A DNA stretch of 64,000 nucleotides from Torreya grandis (lineage: Eukaryota > Streptophyta > Pinopsida > Cupressales > Taxaceae), in NCBI GenBank assembly GCA_037957365.1, contig JARHVA010001190.1, positions 561,001 to 625,000 on the forward strand, in the 5' to 3' direction. Below the pieces are notes generated by a model, which made no database searches, was not told the origin of the DNA, and saw only the letters and a list, made by a program, of their open reading frames with translations. The position numbers and the translations under genes are program-made. Positions 24,180-34,980 of the stretch are shown here, in pieces (the stretch's first letter is position 1; each line of letters begins with the position of its first letter).

Positions 24180-26010
24180 GATGATCTCAATACATACAAA
24201 TAGCAACTTGTAGCCATATGTTAAAACATAGTCAATCTACCTATGCAAACTAAAATTCTTGTGTATAAGGTCAAGAGGATACAAATTTAAATTAACTGAT
24301 GAATATACAAAGTGAAAAATGACTTAATTCATGGCCAAGGGATATTATTTATATTCAAGAAGGTAACTAACCTACAGTCTGTACAAGCATAAATGTTGAC
24401 CTACAATAGTTAGTGATATGCTAGTGTGTGAGATCTTTTATATGAGATGATGGATTTTAGTTTATTTTAAAGAGATACTAAGAGTTTTAAGTTAATATAA
24501 TATACATTTTTAGGGCTCATTTCATATTAAAGACACCTACATCCAAGAAATAGTAAAACCTCTACCTGCAGTTATATGCTTGTCATAATGTTCTATGAGT
24601 TAGGTGAGTTGAAGTTGATAGAAGGTATTGAGAAAGCCTAGAATATTTTTGGACCATTGAATAAGTAATAAAATATTTGTAATGGTTTGATATTTCCATA
24701 TGTATAAGAGCAAAGAGTGTCTCTTTGTATCCTATACATTTAAGTAGAAACCTACAAACCCTAAGCCTGTAGGACCTTATTTGGGACCAAAGTCAACCTC
24801 AAATAAATAAAATAAAAGTATCAAACATGAGGACCTAACCTTAGATAGATGAAATAGTGTTAAAACAACTAATAGGTACCAGGATAATTTAAATCCAATG
24901 AAGGTCAAATAAATTGAGTTGATAGTCTAAGAGACCACTTAAAGGTCTATACAAAAGGAATAAGTAAGAAAGAGATTCAAAATGTCACAAGAAACTTATA
25001 AGATTTTCATGGATAGTGATAATTAATGATTTCATATTGATTTAATATATCTTCAAAAATAATTAAATGAGAGAACTCGATCTTCAAAACCCCTATATAT
25101 AGTCATACCCTAAGAAGCCACCTATAGACATATTTCATGATCAGTTCATTATCAAGGCTAAAGAGAAGAGATAGAGGTGTTTAAAGATATTTTAAACCTA
25201 ATCAAGAATATAGATAAGTTCAAGGACTAATAGGAGTATCATTTATGAGAATATGAAGACTAAGTTTCATAATATATAGTGAATATGATCCCAAAAGGCC
25301 ACTTACATGCCTATTTCAAGATCATTCCATCTTTAGGCCTAAGTATAAAGAGCTAATAGAGGTGTATAAAAGAGGATATTAAACCTAAGTGGAGACTTCA
25401 ACTGATTCCTTGAGCTATTGAGAATATCAATGACCTTCAAGGTGAAGTTTCAAACCCCAATGCATTGTCATGACTCTTAATGAGCACCTGTAGTCTGTAC
25501 AGACCAGTAGATGAACTAAAAGTGTATATAATGAAGGTGAAGAGATATTGAATGGTGATATAAACATAAATTGGGACCCAAATAAATATCCAAGGCCATT
25601 TTAAAGGTTATGATGTTTAATTGAGGTTATAAACTCACAAAACATAGTCAAGACTCTTTAAAGGGCCATACACAAACTACAAACTTAAGCTAGGTTATTT
25701 TAAAACCTAAGTGAGAAGAAAAGCATGATATGAGGTAATCTGAGGTCCAACTAAATTTTATAGATAGGAAATAAGTCATTTTTATACCAAATAAAGTGAA
25801 ATAAGGATTGACTAAACTAATTTTTAAGTCTCTATACATAATCAGGCAAGAGATAAGCTACAGGTCTACCTTTTCAAGAGTGTTTTTCTTGATTTATAGA
25901 AAAGGAAAAGGATTGTGAAGTCTAAATGAAAAAAATTAATTTATGAATGGTCTAATAATTTATTAAACATTTTTTGAAAACTCAGATCAGATACAAATAT
26001 GAAAATACTA
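24180..26010 (+). repeat. Degenerate ~180-bp tandem array in the 3' spacer
   Basis: Recurring blocks of the type TTCAAAACCCC...TAGTCATACCCTAAGAAGCCACCTATAGAC start near 25083, 25266, 25449, 25626 and 25806, at intervals of 183, 183, 177 and 180. Weaker copies are likely near 24905, 24725, 24540 and 24357. Each block contains a CCACCTATAGAC/CACCTGTAGTCTG-like stretch. Copies are strongly diverged, so the array is old. Ogre elements are known to carry variable tandem repeats between integrase and LTR. Confidence 0.6.
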
Positions 26011-27130
26011 AAATTTTATCTAGACTTAATGTTAGGATACACATAGGCCTATCTTCTAATTTTGAGGGAAATTAACATTTAGAGACATATATAGGCATGA
26101 TCACACTCTAAAAATTTGTTAATATGGATATAATTAATTTACCAATTCATAAATAGCAATTTAAAAATCATACAAGCAGTGGAGATACCCACTATTTTGT
26201 CTTAGACCCTACCCACTCCATTGGCAAGGGAAAGTCATGAGACCAGGGGGTCTATTTGAGGTCTAATAAAAAAACAAGCATATAAAAATTTGAGGGACCT
26301 TGAGGTAATATATATTCATGTAAAATGTCTCCATACACTTTTATGTGTCATAAACACTCCGTTTTCAACTCAAGTGCCCTTGAGGGCTAGCAAAGAGATG
26401 ATAAGCATAACCCCCAAGACCCTTGACCAATACACTAGATTCATTCAGAGGGGTAATAGTCACTACCAAATTATTTATAATAATGGGGTATATTTTTTTT
26501 GAGGTTTTTTAAACTCTCCCAATAGTGATAATGAGTTTTGAGACCCAAAACTTAGATTAGATCTCTTTCAAGTCCAAAGAGAGCTAGGCATGCCACTTGA
26601 GGAGAAATTTTACATACTCATACCATCTCTCACACTTCTAATGGGGATATGATCATTTTGGTATACGTGTGGAGTTTAGTCAAAAAAAATTCCAATTGTA
26701 AGGAGTTTATTTGGTGGTCTGTTCTTTAATAACAATCGTTAAGACCTCAAATAGGTGTTAAAGCCCTCTAAAACCCTGATTATCATGAGTCAAGGAAAAT
26801 GGACCTAAACTGCACATATAATTCCATATTTTTATCTTGATACCTCTTATATGTTATTTAAGACTCAAATTAGGTTCTCCAAATTTACCTAGTCCATACT
26901 TACAATTGTACATATTGTCATAAATACCCTATTTTCATGTTTTTTAGTGTTTTGTAGGTGTTCTTAGAAAGAGAAAGCTTCCCAATCATTGGATGATGTC
27001 ATTTTAGATTTTGAATATATATTAAAGTCCAAAACTTTGTATGGGATATTTTGGAGGTGATAAAAATAGGCCCATTTTCCAAGGTAGTCTCAAATAGGCT
27101 CAAAATAAGACTATGTAAAAGGTGATTTCT
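26011..27130 (+). other. 3' spacer of outer element, last part
   Basis: No coding motif recognised. A 70-codon open frame at 26290-26502 does not resemble a known family. The bases before the LTR (AAAAGGTGATTTCT, 27117-27130) are only a poor polypurine tract. Confidence 0.45.
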
Positions 27131-28621
27131 TGATTTGCATACTTATACATAGGGTCTTAGGCCCCCAAAATTGACATGGAGTTTGGTGATTGAGAGGATA
27201 TTCAAGTTTTTAGTGCAAAACCAAGTCTTTTTGAGTATTTTATGGATTCAAATGTCATTGTCCAAGTTTGGTATTTTGTTGAGAGACCATCCATGGAGGA
27301 AGGTTGCATTATTAAATACAAACTCCACTTTTCCCTTATATGCCATGTTGAAGAATAAACTTTCCAAGGGGTCAAAACACAAAATCATTGCATAAGGCTT
27401 ATAATACACTTTATCAAGGCTAATAAATATTCTCTACTCCATAAATAAATTATGAAAATGTCAAGGATCATCTAGAAAAAGTAAGAAAGGTTTGAATAAG
27501 TCTCAAGTCTCCAAAAAAGCTTTCTTTCCTTCTAACACCTAGCTTATTGAAGGAGTCAAATAAGCACTAAATATCTTATAACAGCCCATGTATGGTGGAG
27601 GAAATTCATGAATGACTTAGAATAATTTTTCAAGGAATAATGAATAAGACTTAAAGTCATATTTTCACGGAGGAGGACTAATTCTTCATCAAGGACATAA
27701 GAGCTAGTATATAAAAAGTCAAGAAAAGATATAAGCACTCTCTAAGTGGTCAAGGCTTGACCAATCATAATGAATATATTTCCAAGACCCCAAAACTCAT
27801 GATACTCTCTCTTCTATTCCACCCTAAGGACATGTATGAATGAAATAGTTTGAAAAAGTAATGCGTAGCATAAAAAGGATTGTGAAGACCAAGTTTGAGA
27901 CCCCTATTTTAGGGGTACTTTGTCTCCTATCATTTTGATTTTCTATTTGTATTCATTTTTCCATAATGTTGTAATCACTCTTTGATTTTGGTTGTGTTGA
28001 AAGGCTTCCAAATTTTGTACTCACCTTTTGAGATAATAAGCTCTTTCCTCCATTTTTAGGTTTTTATTCAAGTATATGTGTTTTCCATTGATATAGCATT
28101 GTGACGCATTTATTTTCCTATAATATTGTCTAGTTTTATACCTTAATATAACATTTTTTAATTTTTACAGGCCATTTTAAGTGTCAAGATTAACTTTAGT
28201 CTAAGCATTGGGTGTGAATTCAGTTCATTTACATTCCTTCCTTGCAAATATTGAGTTTGTCAAATTCTTCTTGCGAAACACTATTGTATAAGTCATTCCT
28301 GAGGTGAAGAGAATGTGTGCAAGATTCTCCCTTTCATAAGAGTTTTTATTGCAAGCATAATGGTCATACAATATTGGTGCATCACCTTCTTTCCCAGTTT
28401 TCCTTTCAATTTCATTACAAGTAGCATCCCTTTCACCCTTTTCATAGTTAGAATTAGTAGTTAATAGGTCTAAGAAAAAGTTTTAGTGAGATCACCAAGG
28501 GAACCAGCCTTCTCTTGAGACTCTCTCCCTTCCAAATTCATCCACACTTAGGAGAGATTCCATGTTTTAGAAAGAGTGAGAAATAACACACATTCTCACA
28601 AGGGTGCACTCTTGATTGACA
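27131..28621 (+). repeat. 3' LTR of outer element
   Basis: 1491 bp, from TGATTTGCATACTT to TTGACA, the partner of 384-1881. Its right end at 28621 coincides with the point where a minus-strand copia reading frame is cut, which supports the border. Confidence 0.8.
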
Positions 28622-30000
28622 ATAGTGGTGATAGTTGAGATGGTTGAATCGCCCATGCCATAATATAATCACCTCATATGAAATAATGAGTAGTGTAGTA
28701 GAGAGTTAATCAAGAGAAAAATGTGATAAAGTTTACAATCATGAATAGTTATCTAGTTTTCCAAATGTAACTATGGAGTCACTATCTTTTTCCCTAATAA
28801 CCACTGAATCAGGTGTGAATTCAACTCTCTTGAATGAACTGATGTGAGTGATTTGATAAATAGATAGGAGATTGGTGGATAAATAAGGAACGCAAAACAT
28901 CATGAAATGTCCCATAATTCACTTTAATAGATTCACTTACAATAACTAAAGTAGAAGTATTATCACCCAAAAATATGGAATGCATAAAACAAGACTCCAA
29001 GGATGAGAAAATCCATGTGGTCCAAAGCTTTAAAGTCAATAACTCATATGGACAGCTAGGATGTAACTACAAAAAGTATTTTTCCCTTTTTTTTTTCCTT
29101 TTTGCTATCATTGGCCTTAGAAGACTATTGTATTGATGAACTCTACTTAGAAGAATCATTCACATGATATTGTGTTTTTTGAGCATTTTTATCAATTGGT
29201 CAAACTGCTTCTTCATGTATTTTGATTCATCATGCCTAGATTTATTTTAATAGTCATGAATGAGTCTCTCTTTCTTGGATTTATCATCTAAAGAGGAGGA
29301 CTCTTTTGATGCTTTGGACATATCATCAAATCTTTTAACCTTCTTTATTTTAGGTCCTTCTTATTATGTTTCTTATCCTTGTTTCTATAAGTATTCTATT
29401 TATCATGATTCAAAATTAGTGAGTGTGATTTATATGAATTTAGTGTACCCATTTGAATAATTTTTTCTTTCTCCTAAGTCAAGTCAACAACAAAGTCATC
29501 CAAGGATAGCATGGTCCATGTAGTTTCAAGGGTACACTTGGTGGTGTGGAAGGTATAAATGAAGATAGAATATTTAGAACCCAATTTGTTAAGGATGGAA
29601 AGAATAAATTGATCATGATCAACCTTTTTGTTAATTTAAAAAAGTTACAACTTCAACCTAAGTGATTTAAACTTTTTGAAGAAATATTATATTATATCAA
29701 AATCACCTGGGACCAAACTAATGATCTCATTCTCTAACTCATGACCTCTAGTAATGTCCTTCTTCCAAAAGAGTGTTTCCAATGTGATGCACACTTGATT
29801 TGGAGTAGTAGAAGATTAAATATGAAAGATCAAGTCAAGAGACATACACAAACATAGTAGATTGTAGGCTTCATTACTTCTATTTTACCACTTCACCTTC
29901 TCTACTTTAGGTGTCAGTTCTATTTTTTTAACCATAGTGATCTAGTGTAAGATTTACTCTTAAATAATATTTGTATTTTGACTTTCCACTTATGATAGTT
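28622..30000 (-). pseudogene. Decayed copia gag, protease and start of integrase
   Basis: Minus-strand translation gives copia gag-like text at 29960-29460 (LGSKYSIF and LDDFVVDLT blocks near 29580-29480), a Lys/Ser-rich stretch, then the protease region. The open part 29039-28821 includes MHSIFLGDNTSTLVI, and FHDVL then LSNxLSI-like text matches the HDVLYVPxLxxNLxS pattern of copia protease-integrase linkers. Finally WHGRFNHLNY (about 28665-28636) matches the LWHxRLGHLNY motif of the GAG-pre-integrase domain. The product would be the copia polyprotein; many stops make it dead. The frame ends at the giant element border. Confidence 0.8.
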
Positions 30001-31457
30001 TAACAAATTAATAAGCATAAACATAGACTAATCTATTTTAGTAAGGAAGTATGTGTTAAACTACATATACTAAAATACAATGATATGAAACTCCCCCTGA
30101 ATCTACATAGGTTCAATTTTAAAAGGCATGGGAATATCACCAATATGTATAGCTAAAAAAACTTGCACTTTCAAAAAAATGGTGCCTGAAAAGGAGATTT
30201 TGGTTGAAATTTATGGAAGTTTTAATGTTTGTTGCTCACAAAAAATAATGATTTCCACTTTGCATAAATTTTTAAAATGTTGAGTTGAAAAAATTGTATG
30301 TAAAAAGTTTGAGCTGAAAATTTTTGGTGTGAAAAAACTTTGGCTAGATTTTAGTGAGGAAAAGTTAATCCCACTTTGGTTAGTTATGATCTAGGGATTA
30401 AATTCCCATGTTTCTACTGGCTATAGGGTAGGATGAGGTATCCCCCTTGATTTATTTGATTTATATAGGAGTGATGTCACCCCAAATTTGACTCCAAATT
30501 GCCAATGAATAGTGTTTTAATTTATGGGCTTAAATTTTATGATATTATGGCCATCATTGTAGTTTTGACCTTTTTCACAATCATTGAAGATTGGCATCAG
30601 GGTTGTAGTAGAGGTATGTAGTTGTCAGGGTTTCCAACTATAAAAATAGGTGGAAGTTTTGATAGTGGAAATTTTGAATGATAGGGTAGTTGATGGTTTT
30701 GAAAATATAACTTTGAATTGATAAATTAGTTGACAAGTCTAATGTCATAATTTTGGGCTACTAATGTAGCTCATAACTTTGATGACAAGGTTTTGACTAA
30801 TGGCATAGTCTAAATTTTCATGTCAATTTTTTTTACTATGAATGCAATCCAGATGTATAGCATAGAGGTTTAGGATATGAGAGTAATTTGAATGTCCAAA
30901 ATTAGGATTTAGGTTTATTGATGCAGTTAAAACTTCTAGAAAGTGTAGACAGATGTGGAAACTCTAATTTGTGCATGAAGGTACAAAATTTCCACTAATC
31001 TAGAAAAATCCAAATCTAGTATGGCTCTCCAAAATTAACCAAAGAACCACTAAGGATATCTAAAATCATAGAAAATACTAAAAAGTATTTTCCATTGAAT
31101 ACCCCAAATAGTATATATTTGTGTCAATCACCGAAAAATCTCCCAAACCCTTAAAAATGGCAAAAAATGGCTATCATGAAACTAGGTCATGTTTACAAAC
31201 AATCATAGGGTTTTGACACCTTATATATCTGATGGTGTAGGCTATTTCAAATGTAAACCTATTAGATAAAATATTATCAATAGGAGATACCTTTCTCATG
31301 TTCTAAATTTGTATTAGTAGAGGACCCCAGAAGAAGATAAAAATATGAGAAAGAGTGAATCTTTAATAGCTAGGTCAATAAATGGTAGATTTGTGACATG
31401 TAGGATTAAACTCAAGATTTCACAATAGTAATAATGCCATTCATCTACTAGAAAATA
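30001..31457. other. Unassigned stretch inside the copia piece
   Basis: About 1.45 kb between copia primer site and recognisable gag, longer than a normal copia leader. I see no motif. It may contain a diverged gag 5' end plus an insertion. Confidence 0.4.
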
Positions 31458-31467
31458 TCTGATACCA
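31458..31467 (-). other. Copia primer-binding site (initiator tRNA-Met type)
   Basis: Minus strand TGGTATCAGA, the standard complement to the 3' end of plant initiator tRNA-Met used by most copia elements. Confidence 0.75.
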
Positions 31468-31637
31468 TATCAGAGTAGGCCATAATCAAGAATCAGTCTG
31501 GATAGGATCAAATGCATGAAGAAATTACCTATGTAGTAGCAAAATCACAAAGTATCTAGAAGAAGTTTATTAATCAACAATAGAAATATTAAAATATTAT
31601 GATTGGAATCATTAGCCATAAAATATTTAGAAAGGCA
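31468..31637 (-). repeat. Probable 5' LTR of the copia piece
   Basis: On the minus strand it starts TGCCTTTCTAAATATTTTATGG, contains GATTAATAAACTTCTTC, typical of short plant copia LTRs, and runs to the primer site. At 170 bp it is short. The left partner LTR was not found, so borders are inferred. It directly abuts chromovirus RT sequence. Confidence 0.5.
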
Positions 31638-32260
31638 TTATATATGTGAAAGGTAAACATGTCCTCACATCCTCATGAATGTGAGATTATCTTACATAAT
31701 GACCTAAAAAGACACTTAAGTAAGTTGTCTAAACATGTGTAGGGAAAAACCATTCAATGGAATAAAAACCTTCACTATCAAAAAAATCATAATGGCCCTC
31801 ATGATTTATAAAAAAATTATTATGTGTATCCTTATATGTGATTCAATTTTTTTGGTAACCCAAAAATAGATATAGTTTCATAAAGTAGACAACTCCATGT
31901 GATCCATCTAGTAAATCATAATTATTGGAATATGGAACTTATTTTTTATGGTGTACATTTTGAGTTTTCAGTAATCATGGAACATCCTCTAGGTATCATA
32001 TTTTTAATACACCATTACCAATGGGGATGAATCTACACTTTGGATATGTTTGATAATACCAACCTCTACCATCTCATGTCCCATTTTTTTAAATCTCACT
32101 CTTCTATAAATATGGGTATTGTAGACACTATTTATGAACAATATAACACCTCATCCTTGTATAATTTTTGAAAATACATATCATAGGTGTACCTTTAGCT
32201 TCTATAGTTTTCACATTGATAAAAGGCTCACATACACTATCTCTCTATGCCTAATTATTT
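31638..32260 (-). pseudogene. Decayed chromovirus-type reverse transcriptase
   Basis: Minus-strand motifs in order of translation: QYPYL-stop-KSEI (family RPYRYPxxQKxEI, about 32135), then HEMVEVGIIKHIQS (about 32095-32050), IENSPL-type and SPL text, then VHHKK with IDDLLDELHG-like YDLLDGSHGVVYFMKL (about 31910-31865). YLFLGYQKN and NHEGHYDFF (about 31810) follow, then text comparable to the LVFFDDIL region where the catalytic Asp pair is lost. This is the Ty3/gypsy chromovirus (Tekay/Reina-like) RT pattern. Multiple shifts and stops. It ends at the copia LTR. It probably belongs to the same minus-strand element as the gag/protease at 38050-39430. Confidence 0.75.
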
Positions 32261-33250
32261 ATCTATTAGTTTTACCAATGTCATTATGATGACTCAATCC
32301 TTATTTATTATCTATAATATTATAAACCTTTTTATCTTCCATCTCTACAAGTTTTAGATCTATGCCAATTTTATATTTTCTTAAACACTTGCATCCTAGT
32401 TAGATGTCTACGTCAATGCAAGTGTCCAATTCTAATATAATTTTTTAGTGCCATAAAGTCATCCAATTTTTAAATGAAGTGTATCCTAAAATTCAACTTA
32501 AGTTATTCAATGCAAGATATTCTCTGAAGATATTGGTATAAATACAAGATCAATCTTCATTCTTTCCCCACCTAGAAAATACCAAACAAAACATACCAAA
32601 AACACTCAATCAAGAACTCAAGTGATCAAAGATTCCCTATTTTATCCTATTTCTATATCATTCATAGGGAATATATATTCCTAATTATGAATTACTGAAG
32701 GATCAACCCAAGATCTATATTTTCCAAGTTACAAGATAGGTCACTATTGTACTTACTTATTCACATATTACATGATTTTCACAAAATCCAACACATAGGG
32801 GAGAACTACATAAGTATAAGGCCCTCTTCATAGTATTGTATATGTAAGAAAGACTCATTAATAGAGGTGTCTTTGGAGAAGCTCAACACTATGTGCCCAT
32901 TAACCCATTTTTTCCATAACCACTATGAGGATGAAAAACTAGGGTTTTTCTATTTGACAAGGAGAGACAATCCATGACCCATATCTAAAAACACCAAATC
33001 AAAGGTGACATAGAATCCAAAATCATCTATGTGGTCACATATAGTTTTAGTAGGTATTGTATACTAGACACCTACATTTAATCCAAATAATAATGTCAAG
33101 GTAACCATCCTAGGTTGACACAAGTGTTTGTGACTATAGAAGTATAATTTCTAGAATTAGGTGACTAATCCAAATCTAGTCTATTTTCTACTTATTCTAG
33201 ATCCAAATCTATATTAGCCTCTAAACCAAGTATCTAATTTTCATTATAAT
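32261..33250. other. Unassigned, probably chromovirus PR-RT linker plus flank
   Basis: No clear motif. Minus-strand sequence just above 32260 would be the PR-RT linker of the chromovirus. A direct repeat begins near 33070 (see 33070-33270). Confidence 0.4.
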
Positions 33251-33270
33251 TGAAATATATAGAATATATT
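33070..33270 (+). repeat. Direct repeat copy 1 (with 34803-34980)
   Basis: CCTACATTTAATCC and AATTAGGTGACTAATCCAAATCTAG recur at 34803-34980, which reads CCTACATTAATCC and AATTAAGTGATTGATCCAAAATC, with a deletion between the blocks. They may be pieces of one LTR family; orientation is the same in both copies. Confidence 0.55.
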
Positions 33271-33448
33271 TACTTTTCATTTTATCATATATCAACATAA
33301 TAAATTTAGTATATTTTTTTTAGAGTTTAGTAATTGATTGTCTTAATTTAGAAATAGTCTACTATCTTTGTGATCTAGGCTAGATTTACTCTTTTATCCC
33401 TAAATTACCCATATCTATATTTTAGCATTAAATTTTTGATTAAGCCAA
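33251..33448 (+). repeat. Left ~195-bp direct repeat (possible LTR)
   Basis: Matches 37643-37837, best over CTTAATTTAGAAATAGTCTAC and CATATCTATATTTTAG. Both copies end in CA. Confidence 0.5.
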
Positions 33449-33599
33449 TATTTATGTGCCTACCCTAGTTGGCCTAGGGTTTCCTTTTTTTTAATTTATA
33501 AATGTATTAATTATTCAGTTATGATTTTTATTGTCATGATTGATTGCTCTTTAAAGTTTATATATCTTTATTATCTAATTCTCATATAAAATTTTAGAA

Positions 33600-34820
33600 C
33601 ATTTAAATTGGATACAAAGGAGCCTCTTCCTCCTCCTAACCCTAAGGAGGGTGATATCTCCCATCCTCTAATCAAGTCCAGGCTATCACTTATCCATGGG
33701 GTAAGGTGGCCAATCTTATAATGAAGTTAATCAATCTAAAGTGCCTAGGATTTGTATTTGTGAAGTCCTAAAATATCAAATCACATGTATGAGTAAGTTA
33801 ATAAAATAATTACAATATCAGATTACATATATGCAAAATCAAAAATGCTCTAGTGTTAATCATGTGTCTACATCATCATACAGCAAGCTTTCTTATCCAA
33901 ATGAAAATCCACACCAGAATACATCTAAAACTAGTGATTTAAAAATTAAACCAAAGTTTACTAAGATTCTAAGTGAAATCCTAAGAGAAATGATTTAAAA
34001 AAAAGTGATCAAATTAACTCCACATCTTAATAGGAAAGTCAAATACTATTATGCATATCATGGAATGCATGGGCATCATACATATTGTTGTTTTACATTG
34101 AAGAATAAAATACAAAGTCACAAATATAGTGGTGATCATATAATTGATACATCAACCAATAAAACCATTCACATTATGAGTACCTCTCATAAAGCACATG
34201 TACCAAAACAACAAATGTGGGTACCAAATAAAAATGTAGATAAAAAATAGCTAGAAATATCAAAACATAGAGAAAGAGAAGTGTCAAAATAACAAATAAA
34301 TATAAAAAATACCATTACCAAAGGTTTCAAAAAAATTAAACAATATAAATTACCAAAAGAACCAATGGTACTAAAACCACCAGAAATAAACCATGTGATA
34401 TCCCTTTTATGGTCAATATCGAACAACTAGAGAACACATTTATAAATGATTATTAGAGTGATGATACAATTCCTAATAAAGAACCAAATATAGATAACAT
34501 CAAGGCTAACCATGTAGATCAGGATGTTCAAAAGGTATTAACATTTGAGGTGCACATGGATAAAAATAATGGCATACCAAAAAGGTCACAACCATAGTAT
34601 GACATGATTATTTTTTCATACATGGAAGTTAAAAATGATATATCACAAGTTCAAGAATAACCTAAGAATTTATATTTTTCTTATACTACTAACATAGAAT
34701 ATTGGTATGATCCTATATCTTTCCTATACTACTAACATAAAAGGTGGGTATGATCCTAATGATACTAATTGCATGGTTTATGATATGACACACATGATAT
34801 GAGGCCTACATTAATCCATA
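33600..34820 (+). pseudogene. Gypsy gag fragment with zinc-finger-like region
   Basis: The frame 34005-34250 reads YYYAYHGMHGHHTYCCFTLKNKI. This resembles the plant Tat/Athila gag pattern CxYHxxxGHxTxxCxxLKxxIE with the first Cys changed to Tyr. Upstream text (ENPHQNTSKTS, KILSEILREM, 33900-34000) and downstream Asn/Lys-rich text fit gag C-terminal linker. Gag would bind and package element RNA. Stops occur on both sides, and I cannot find protease or RT after it. Confidence 0.6.
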
Positions 34821-34980
34821 ATTAGGTGACTAATCCATAATATAGAATTAAGTGATTGATCCAAAATCTAGATCTTGTCTATTTTCTACCTATTATGAAT
34901 CTAGATTTGTATTAACATTAGAATTAGCTAAGTATCTTGTTTTCATTATCTTTGTAATATCTAGCATAGTTATGTTGATG
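34803..34980 (+). repeat. Direct repeat copy 2 (with 33070-33270)
   Basis: See copy 1. It lies inside the possible insertion, after the gag fragment. Confidence 0.5.

Larger units (their letters stand above)
384..28621 (+). mobile_element. Giant Tat/Ogre-like Ty3/gypsy LTR retrotransposon (outer element)
   Basis: Two ~1.5 kb direct repeats (384-1881 and 27131-28621) bracket a decayed plus-strand gag-pol. The domains in order are gag, aspartic protease, a second RNase H, RT, first RNase H and integrase. A Tat-like primer-site leader (TTTTTGGCATTCCTAGTGGG) follows the 5' LTR. The span is 28.2 kb, of which 8.5 kb is a nested element (13174-21653) and ~5 kb (5131-10181) is a probable further insertion. 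That leaves roughly 14.7 kb native, including an unusually long 5.5 kb stretch between integrase and 3' LTR. Long Tat/Ogre elements are known to have this layout. The outer boundaries are less certain than the nested ones: the candidate target duplication is only ATAG (380-383 and 28622-28625), and ATAG also occurs just inside the 5' LTR. Confidence 0.85.
28622..31637 (-). mobile_element. Truncated Ty1/copia element, minus strand
   Basis: Reading leftward on the minus strand: a short LTR (31637-31468), a primer site TGGTATCAGA (31467-31458), a 1.4 kb stretch without clear coding, gag (about 30000-29100), protease (about 29060-28800) and the pre-integrase domain (28700-28640). It stops exactly at the right end of the giant element. 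The remaining pol and other LTR are not seen to the left of 384, so either the rest is lost or this is a truncated copy. Confidence 0.75.

Noticed and set aside
380..28626. ATAG/ATAGT as a firm target duplication of the giant element
   Set aside because: ATAGT also follows the 5' LTR internally at 1882-1886, so the match may be part of the LTR end or chance; kept only as a candidate.
29260..29460. 66-codon plus-strand frame
   Set aside because: Antisense of copia gag.
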